From: Verrucomicrobiota bacterium
Lineage (GTDB): Bacteria; Verrucomicrobiota; Verrucomicrobiia; Chthoniobacterales; UBA6821
DNA: 10,572 nucleotides
Assembly (NCBI GenBank): GCA_016871655.1
Contig: VHCR01000036.1
Coordinates: 1-10,572, forward strand
Reading direction: 5' to 3'
A program made the position numbers and the translations under genes. The notes under the pieces are model-generated. The model was not told the origin of the DNA, made no database searches, and was given only the letters and a program-made list of their open reading frames with translations. Shown here one piece after another: positions 5,814-10,572 of the stretch. How positions within the stretch are numbered: the first letter of the stretch is position 1; every line of letters begins with the position of its first letter.

Positions 5814-6776
5814 TTATTCCAGCCTCACCCTTGGATCAACCCAGGCATAGAGAAGGTCGGAGAGGAGATTTCCTAAAAGCACCATCGTGGCGACAATAAA
5901 ATTCAGCGTGACCAAAATGGGATAGTCGCGTTCGAGCACGGCTTGGTATCCGAGTTGGCCCATGCCGGGATAAGCAAAAATCGTTTCGATAATCACAGAG
6001 CCGCTGATGAGAATCGGCAAGAGCATTCCAATGCCGGTGATAAGAGGGCGGAGAGAATTTCTCAGTGCATGTTGATAAAGGACCACCGTTGGAGCGAGGC
6101 CTTTGGCACGAGCGGTGAGGATATAATTTTCTTGCAGCGTTTCTATCATGCTCGAGCGGAGGTAGCGGGACTGCGTCGCAATGCCAGCGAGCGAAAGAAC
6201 AATCGCTGGTAACATTAAATGCCAGAGGCGATCGAGCCAGAGCGCAAGATGATTAGGGAATTCAATCCCATAACTGTGCGTTCCCAAAATAGGAATTCCA
6301 ACATGTTTTACAAGCGTGAGCACCAGCAAATAAGAAATCCAAAATCCCGGTAGTGCGATAAAAAGAAATGAGAGAAAGGAGAGAATCATATCTTTCCAAT
6401 TTCCGCGATAGAGTGCTCCATAGAGTCCAAGTAGTGTTCCGAAAGAGAGAGAAAAAAGAATTGCCATGATGTTGAGAGAAAGCGTTGCAGGAAGACGAGT
6501 GGAAATTTTGTTCATCACGGGAAGATCATCCTTCATGCTACGCAACTCGCCTGTGAAAAGATCATGGAGCATCATCGCGTATTGTTGATGGAGTGGAAGA
6601 TCAAGATGAAATTTTTTCCGAAAGGCAGCTTTAACTTCGGGAGAAATTTTAGGATTCATCTCGCCCCATGGATAAGGACTTCCTGGGGTCAGTGTGATGA
6701 TGAAAAAGGAAATGAAGCTGATCAGAAAAAGCAAAACAACACTAAGTCCCAGTCGACGTAGAATGAAAGAAAGCAT
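5814..6776 (-). CDS. oppB: Oligopeptide/dipeptide ABC transporter permease (OppB/DppB type)
   Basis: This is the partner permease of OppC, first gene of the minus-strand opp cluster. In its 320 residues, MLSFILRRLGLSVVLLFLISFISF forms the canonical first helix. A periplasmic region (about 31-95) follows with TPGSPY and an LDLPLHQQY segment, then helices near 100-120, 133-156, 188-200, 250-268 and 287-312. The EAA loop TARAKGLAPTVVLYQHALRN is at 221-240. FAYPGMGQLGYQAVLERDYP (268-287) and the ending AWVDPRVRLE are family hallmarks. The start ATG is 4 bp from a heptamer array, with no Shine-Dalgarno motif. The promoter must lie in 6777-6961, which it shares with the divergent tRNA gene and which is mostly repeats. 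No oppA-type binding protein is adjacent, so that component is presumably encoded elsewhere. Confidence 0.95.
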   Translation of the reverse strand: MLSFILRRLGLSVVLLFLISFISFFIITLTPGSPYPWGEMNPKISPEVKAAFRKKFHLDLPLHQQYAMMLHDLFTGELRSMKDDLPVMNKISTRLPATLSLNIMAILFSLSFGTLLGLYGALYRGNWKDMILSFLSFLFIALPGFWISYLLVLTLVKHVGIPILGTHSYGIEFPNHLALWLDRLWHLMLPAIVLSLAGIATQSRYLRSSMIETLQENYILTARAKGLAPTVVLYQHALRNSLRPLITGIGMLLPILISGSVIIETIFAYPGMGQLGYQAVLERDYPILVTLNFIVATMVLLGNLLSDLLYAWVDPRVRLE

Positions 6777-6780
6777 CGCA

Positions 6781-6815
6781 GTAGGTTATAGGTTGTAGGT
6801 TGTAGGTTACAGGGA
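6781..6815. repeat. Heptamer array, consensus GTAGGTT (4 copies plus a partial)
   Basis: Units GTAGGTT, ATAGGTT, GTAGGTT and GTAGGTT are followed by ACAGGGA. The array abuts the oppB start codon, so its transcript would have a CCTACAACCTA-rich leader. Confidence 0.92.
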
Positions 6816-6836
6816 AAAATATGAGGAACTGCCACC

Positions 6837-6902
6837 TATAGTGTACTAAATTGAAAAAATTTCTACGCTTCTAACGCGCCCTTTTTAATTTAATACCCTC
6901 TA
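6837..6902. repeat. Palindromic copy C of the 38-bp repeat family
   Basis: The right half (6865-6902) matches the 38-bp unit at 32 of 38 positions. The left end (6837-6857, TATAGTGTACTAAATTGAAAA) is the reverse complement of the unit's last 21 bp with one mismatch. The two ends pair at 17 of 21 positions. This shows the family as a palindromic element of about 66 bp with TATAGTG-like ends, lying between divergent oppB and tRNA-Arg. Confidence 0.85.
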
Positions 6903-6933
6903 TGTGAAAAAGAAGTTTGAGTTGAAGTTTTTC

Positions 6934-6954
6934 CTGTAGTCTGTACTCTGTACC
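6934..6954. repeat. Heptamer array, consensus CTGTACT (3 copies)
   Basis: Units CTGTAGT, CTGTACT and CTGTACC sit just upstream of the tRNA gene. Read on the minus strand, this array ends in TACAGGAAAAA, like the array at 6781-6815, which reads TTACAGGGAAAAA. The two therefore flank copy C in inverted orientation. Confidence 0.8.
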
Positions 6955-6961
6955 CTAGAAT

Positions 6962-7034
6962 GCGTCCGTAGCTCAGGGGATAGAGCAGGGGATTTCTAAT
7001 CCCTTGGTCGCAGGTTCAAATCCTGCCGGGCGCA
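6962..7034 (+). tRNA. tRNA-Arg (anticodon TCT)
   Basis: The 73-nt sequence folds into a full cloverleaf. The acceptor GCGTCCG pairs with CGGGCGC, the D stem is GCTC/GAGC, and the anticodon stem is GGGGA/TCCCT with loop TTTCTAA. The T arm is GCAGG-TTCAAAT-CCTGC and the discriminator is A. The anticodon TCT reads AGA (and AGG by wobble). CCA is not encoded. A weak promoter candidate is TTGAAG (6922-6927) with TACTCT (6944-6949), spacing 16, but this lies very close to the mature 5' end. The 188 bp after it, up to the glmM stop, hold no gene, integrase or clear terminator. Confidence 0.97.
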
Positions 7035-7222
7035 CATCAGTATGATAAAAATCTTATGGGTACGGTATCCGTTCAGATGAGCCGATAAGTAGAGCCAAAA
7101 GTGAGTCGTTTTTGAAAATGCAGGTCTATTGTTGTTTGATGTATAGAAAAAGTCATGACCTTCGTCTGAAACACTAGAATTCATCAAGCTTCCGGAATCA
7201 TAACACTAAAACAGAGCCTATT

Positions 7223-8587
7223 TCAAATAAGCGATTCCAATGCTAGTTTGATTTGCTCACCTTGTTGTTTCATCCGTTGAGCATCCTTTCCTTCAAGAAG
7301 CAACCGCAAGAGAGGTTCTGTTCCTGAATAGCGCAAGAGCAGACGTCCTTGGCCTTCTAGTTCTTTTTCAATTTCTCCAATGACTGGAATCATTGAGCGA
7401 ACTTCTTCAAGAGGGATTTTTTTTCCAATACGGATATTGTGTTGTACTTGAGGATATTTGTTGAGGCAACGGCGCAAATGGCTCAATGGCTTTTTGCTTT
7501 CCTGCATTAATTTCAAAATTTGCAACGCTGCCACGAGGCCATCACCTGTGGTGCTGTGATCTCGGAAAATCAGATGGCCGCTCTGTTCTCCTCCGATGTT
7601 CAAATCATCTTGCAACATCGCTTCCATCACGTAGCGATCGCCAACCGGCGTGCGTAAAACTTTTCCACCTGCTGCAGCAAGCGTTTCATCTAATCCAAAA
7701 TTGCTCATCACCGTTGCAACGAGTGTTTTCTTTTTTAATGAGCCAGCACGCAATGCCGCTAGGCCAATCATCGCTAGGATTTCATCTCCATCAACCAAGT
7801 TGCCTTCTTCGTCGCAAAGCAACAAACGATCGGCATCGCCGTCATGGGCGAGGCCGATGTGACTTCCTGTTTCACGAACAAGACGACTAATTTCTTCCCC
7901 GTGCGTGCTGCCACAATTGAGGTTGATGTTCATCCCGTTAGGGCTTGCATGAAAAAGATGCACTGTGGCTCCCAGAGCGCGTAAAATTTTTGGCGTCGTC
8001 TGCGAAGCTGCACCATTGGCCATGTCGAGAGCAATTGTACAGCCTGCTAGCGAGAGTGAAGCTGCTGTTTTTTTGCAGGCCGCAAGATAACGATCTGTTG
8101 CGTCGCAGAGAATTTGTGTCACGCCGATCCTAGCTCCAATAGGGCGTTCTGAGTCATTCGGTTCTTGAAATATCAATTCCTCGATCCGTGACTCTGCTGC
8201 ATCATCAAACTTTGTACCATCATGTTGAAACAGTTTGAGGCCGTTATCTTCAGCCGGATTATGCGAAGCCGAAATCATGACCCCTGCAGCGGCTTTTTCT
8301 TCACGGGTGAGAAGAGCTACGCCAGGCGTTGGTAGAACGCCAGTAAGCAAGACGTTCGCTCCAGCAGAGGTTAGGCCGGCCACAAGAGCCGCTTCTAACA
8401 TCTCTCCCGAGCGTCGCGTGTCGCGCCCTATGACAACTCGCGGCGGTTCTGCGGAAGGAAGCGAGGAGTTGTTTTTTAAAAAAAGTGTGAATGCTCTTCC
8501 CAGGCGGAAAGCATTTTCAGGGGTCATCGGATCGCGATTGGCGATCCCACGAATGCCATCAGTTCCGAAAAGTTTTCGTTGAGTCAT
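7223..8587 (-). CDS. glmM: Phosphoglucosamine mutase
   Basis: GlmM converts glucosamine-6-phosphate to glucosamine-1-phosphate, the step before UDP-GlcNAc in peptidoglycan and envelope synthesis. The 454-residue cytosolic protein begins KLFGTDGIRG (5-14). The phosphoserine loop ISASHNP has catalytic S108, and metal ligands D249, D251 and D253 lie in DGDADR. The sugar-binding GEQSGH loop lies in the third domain, and RYSGTEPLLRLLLE is the C-terminal phosphate-binding loop. Length and motif order are normal for the family. It is the last gene of the folP-cdaA-glmM cluster, 63 bp after cdaA, with a heptamer array in that gap and no Shine-Dalgarno motif. In Firmicutes GlmM binds and inhibits CdaA; adjacency here makes a similar link possible (inference). 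It ends in TGA. Confidence 0.96.
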   Translation of the reverse strand: MTQRKLFGTDGIRGIANRDPMTPENAFRLGRAFTLFLKNNSSLPSAEPPRVVIGRDTRRSGEMLEAALVAGLTSAGANVLLTGVLPTPGVALLTREEKAAAGVMISASHNPAEDNGLKLFQHDGTKFDDAAESRIEELIFQEPNDSERPIGARIGVTQILCDATDRYLAACKKTAASLSLAGCTIALDMANGAASQTTPKILRALGATVHLFHASPNGMNINLNCGSTHGEEISRLVRETGSHIGLAHDGDADRLLLCDEEGNLVDGDEILAMIGLAALRAGSLKKKTLVATVMSNFGLDETLAAAGGKVLRTPVGDRYVMEAMLQDDLNIGGEQSGHLIFRDHSTTGDGLVAALQILKLMQESKKPLSHLRRCLNKYPQVQHNIRIGKKIPLEEVRSMIPVIGEIEKELEGQGRLLLRYSGTEPLLRLLLEGKDAQRMKQQGEQIKLALESLI

Positions 8588-8614
8588 AGAAAAAAGAAGT
8601 TACCGCAAAAGTAA

Positions 8615-8642
8615 GAGGCTAAAGGCGGAAGGCTGAGGGCTG
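8615..8642. repeat. Heptamer array between cdaA and glmM, consensus AAGGCTG
   Basis: Units GAGGCTA, AAGGCGG, AAGGCTG and AGGGCTG are followed by AAGGTTT. On the minus strand the consensus is CAGCCTT, the same as the array inside the oppC 5' end. It lies in the leader or intercistronic region of glmM. Confidence 0.8.
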
Positions 8643-8650
8643 AAGGTTTT

Positions 8651-9439
8651 TTATAAATTCTGAGATTCTTTTTCCCCGCGCAGCATCAGCTGCTGGAGGC
8701 ATTTTTGAAAGGCTTCTTCATTGAGGTTGCGCTCGATAATGCCTCCGTGACAAATGGAGACGTTCCCTGTTTCCTCAGAAATGACGAGAACAATGGCGTC
8801 CGTTTCCTCGCTCAATCCTAATCCAGCTCGATGACGCAATCCTAAGGTGCGATCGAGATCATCGCGTTGAGAAAGTGGGAAAATACAGCTTGTTGCCACG
8901 ATGCGTCCATCGCCAATGATCAGACCTCCATCGTGAAGCAATGTTTTTGGATAAAAAATAGTCGTGATGAGTTCCTTCGAAAAAACAGCATCAATTTTGA
9001 TTCCTGTTTCAGCAAAAGTGGCAAGGCTCATGTCTCGTTCAAGTGCAATAAGAGCTCCGAAGCCTTTTGCAGAGAGTGCAAAGACAAGGTCGGTTAAGTC
9101 TTCAATGGCTTCACGGCGTTGCGATGCTGAAGTGAAAAGGCGATGAATTCCAAACTCGTTGAGCGCTCGTCGCAATTCGGGCTGAAAGATGACAACAAGA
9201 GCCATCGCGATGAAAGCAGAAACATTTTTTAACAACCAATTGAGAATCGCCAAGTCAAAAATTTGAGCTGTAAATGTTAAGGCAATAAAAGTTAATCCCA
9301 CCCATATGAGGATGCTGGCGCCATGAATTTTTTTGAGGTAGAGATAGGCGTAGTAAAAAAGAATCGCTAAAATGAGGATCTCAAGACCTGCTGTCCAATT
9401 ATCACTTAGGAAAGTGAAGAATGTTGTGAGGTTAATCAT
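8651..9439 (-). CDS. cdaA: Diadenylate cyclase CdaA (c-di-AMP synthase)
   Basis: CdaA makes the second messenger c-di-AMP from two ATP at the membrane. In its 262 residues, three membrane helices (about 17-35, 41-61 and 66-86) precede the DisA_N cyclase domain. RHR is at 202-204 in TLGLRHRAGLGLSEETDA, with GLSEETDA following. The active-site DGA motif of most family members reads DGG here (170-172, in LLHDGGLII); the catalytic Asp is kept. The start overlaps the end of folP by 8 bp (ATG inside CATGATTAA), which points to translational coupling. The usual Firmicute partner cdaR (YbbR) is absent; glmM follows directly. c-di-AMP generally controls potassium and osmolyte transport and wall homeostasis; targets here are unknown. 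Confidence 0.95.
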   Translation of the reverse strand: MINLTTFFTFLSDNWTAGLEILILAILFYYAYLYLKKIHGASILIWVGLTFIALTFTAQIFDLAILNWLLKNVSAFIAMALVVIFQPELRRALNEFGIHRLFTSASQRREAIEDLTDLVFALSAKGFGALIALERDMSLATFAETGIKIDAVFSKELITTIFYPKTLLHDGGLIIGDGRIVATSCIFPLSQRDDLDRTLGLRHRAGLGLSEETDAIVLVISEETGNVSICHGGIIERNLNEEAFQKCLQQLMLRGEKESQNL

Positions 9440-10286
9440 GGCAGGAAAGAAGTGTTTCTACAGTTCGTAAGGCTTCTCGATGAGCGCGAGGATCGTGCAC
9501 CCGAAAAAGCATGGCGCCATGATAGCGGGCAATACTAGTAATCGCAATGCTAGGGATGAAGCGCTCTTTGAGAGCTTCTGGAGAGTAGTCGCCAGGGACA
9601 TTGTTGAGAAACCATTTTCGAGAATGACCGATGAGAAGTGGTGCTCCGAGCTCGTTCAATCGAGGGATGGCGTTGATCAGAGAAAAATTATGCGTGGCCG
9701 TTTTGCCAAAGCCAATGCCAGGGTCGAGAACGATGGCATTTTCTCGCACGCCGTGTTGCAGAGCCTTATCGCGAGCTGCGGATAAAAAATTTGCAACAGC
9801 GCTGACCACATCATCATTCGGATAATTCGGTGCCGTCTGCATCGTGCGAGGTGTTTGGTGCATGTGCATCAAGATGAGTCCTGCTTTTGTCGATGCAGCG
9901 ACCTCTGTCATCTTTCGATCGGATAAGGCGGTGACGTCGTTGATGATGGAGGCTCCTGCTTCGATCGCGGCTTGTGCTACGATAGCTTTGGAAGTATCGA
10001 TTGAGATTGGAATTTCTGTTCTTCTGCGAAGACCACGGATGACTGGAAGGATTCGTTGCATCTCTTCTTCTGCTGAGATAGGGGTTGCGCCAGGGCGCGT
10101 CGACTCACCACCCACATCGATGATGTCAGCTCCTTCTGAAAGCAATTCCAAGCCTCGTGAGACTGCTTTTTCTGTTTCAAAAAAATGACCACCATCAGAA
10201 CAGGAATCAGGCGTCACATTGAGAATGCCGATAATTAATGCACGATGAGCGAGATCAAAAGTTTTTTGAGCGCAGGAAAAAAGCAT
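9432..10286 (-). CDS. folP: Dihydropteroate synthase
   Basis: FolP condenses p-aminobenzoate with dihydropterin pyrophosphate to dihydropteroate in folate synthesis, and is the sulfonamide target. The 284-residue TIM-barrel protein has ILNVTPDSCSDGG (21-33), DVGGESTRPGA (57-67), PISIDTSKA, a conserved IINDV segment, MHQTPRTMQ, VLDPGIGFGKT, IGHSRKWFL, and the C-terminal RVHDP. The loop motif is normally NVTPDSFSDGG; here the Phe is Cys (C29). Substitutions at this Phe are linked to sulfonamide resistance in other bacteria, so reduced drug binding is possible but unproven. The gene starts 8 bp after the vapC-like frame ends and overlaps cdaA by 8 bp, so it is probably co-transcribed. No Shine-Dalgarno motif is seen. 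Confidence 0.95.
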   Translation of the reverse strand: MLFSCAQKTFDLAHRALIIGILNVTPDSCSDGGHFFETEKAVSRGLELLSEGADIIDVGGESTRPGATPISAEEEMQRILPVIRGLRRRTEIPISIDTSKAIVAQAAIEAGASIINDVTALSDRKMTEVAASTKAGLILMHMHQTPRTMQTAPNYPNDDVVSAVANFLSAARDKALQHGVRENAIVLDPGIGFGKTATHNFSLINAIPRLNELGAPLLIGHSRKWFLNNVPGDYSPEALKERFIPSIAITSIARYHGAMLFRVHDPRAHREALRTVETLLSCHD

Positions 10287-10294
10287 GGGAAAAA

Positions 10295-10572
10295 TTATTT
10301 TTTGTAAGGAACTTCTACGCGTTTGAGCATGGGATAATGCTTTGCATTCAATGTTTGTAACGTTAGATCATGCAAGTGAGCGGTTGCAGCAATCAAACAG
10401 TCAGCTAATCCGGCTCCATGACTTGCGCGATATTTTGCAGAGAACGTTCCGCCCAGAACAGCAATTTCGGAGGTGATGGGTAAAATCGTAAAGGCAGCAA
10501 GAGTAGAGGCTAGTTTTTGACGTTCTTTTTCATGGCGCGTTCCTTGATAAAGCTCAGCCACGTTTATAACAG
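10295..10572 (-). CDS. vapC: PIN-domain protein, VapC-like toxin ribonuclease (5' end outside window)
   Basis: The frame is open from the window edge to TAA-side end at 10295 and reads VINVAELYQG at the top, so the N-terminal part with the first catalytic Asp is missing from view. Visible PIN features are the conserved Glu in VAELYQG, the acidic GLADCLIAATA helix, and TLNAKHYP near the end (the T-x-N-x-x-x-F/Y motif). These fit the C-terminal two-thirds of VapC, an Mg-dependent RNase that usually cuts tRNA or rRNA and is neutralised by VapB. A GTG at 10559-10561 could be misread as a start but would leave out the active-site Asp. Whether a vapB antitoxin lies upstream cannot be seen. Confidence 0.8.
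   Translation of the reverse strand, partial: VINVAELYQGTRHEKERQKLASTLAAFTILPITSEIAVLGGTFSAKYRASHGAGLADCLIAATAHLHDLTLQTLNAKHYPMLKRVEVPYKK

Noticed and set aside
6996..7187. Minus-strand open frame ending RQDLNLRPRD
   Set aside because: Its C-terminal part is the antisense translation of the tRNA-Arg gene, a well-known spurious protein ending in databases.
7035..7222. Integration site or island downstream of the tRNA
   Set aside because: No integrase, no direct repeat of the tRNA 3' end, and glmM follows directly.
8235..8582. Plus-strand open frame opposite glmM
   Set aside because: It is the antisense shadow of the conserved GlmM N-terminal region.

Overview
This window is an ordinary bacterial chromosomal segment of moderate GC content, made of housekeeping genes, with unusually repeat-laden gene junctions. 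Most genes lie on the minus strand. The organism cannot be named from the sequence alone. A folP-cdaA-glmM cluster, an RNase HIII, an ALG5-like glycosyltransferase, heptamer arrays and the absence of Shine-Dalgarno motifs would fit a deltaproteobacterial-grade or PVC-type lineage (inference, weak). TGA is used as a normal stop (mutY, glmM, the disrupted gene), so the genetic code looks standard.

Layout. Positions 1-144 hold a possible C-terminal tail of an unidentified protein. Positions 153-958 hold a decaying gene for an exported protein of unknown function. It carries an in-frame TGA, a probable frameshift in its signal peptide and a repeat insertion near its 3' end. mutY (947-1909, minus) and rnhC (2012-2929, plus) diverge from a junction that is almost entirely one imperfect palindrome. 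A family 2 glycosyltransferase (2910-3668, minus) overlaps the rnhC 3' end. An opp-type peptide ABC transporter follows in the order oppB (6776-5814), oppC (5708-4815), oppD (4638-3802, C-terminally short), all read right to left; no substrate-binding protein or oppF is in the window. A tRNA-Arg(TCT) gene lies at 6962-7034 on the plus strand. The right end is a minus-strand cluster: the 3' part of a vapC-like PIN gene, then folP, cdaA and glmM. These link folate synthesis, the second messenger c-di-AMP and the cell-wall precursor glucosamine-1-phosphate.

Repeats. Three families fill the junctions. (1) A 38-bp unit occurs in two identical copies (855-892, 3725-3762) and one diverged palindromic copy (6837-6902). 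(2) Arrays with a 7-bp period lie at 4653-4687, 4739-4773, 5660-5687, 6781-6815, 6934-6954 and 8615-8642. (3) A CACAAAGAA-type repeat forms the mutY/rnhC palindrome and recurs between oppC and oppD. The most interesting observations are that the 38-bp unit interrupts one reading frame, that it forms the core of a long hairpin beside a truncated oppD, and that mutY and rnhC share nearly the same leader sequence. I did not find a convincing new multi-gene system such as a defence island or biosynthetic cluster.
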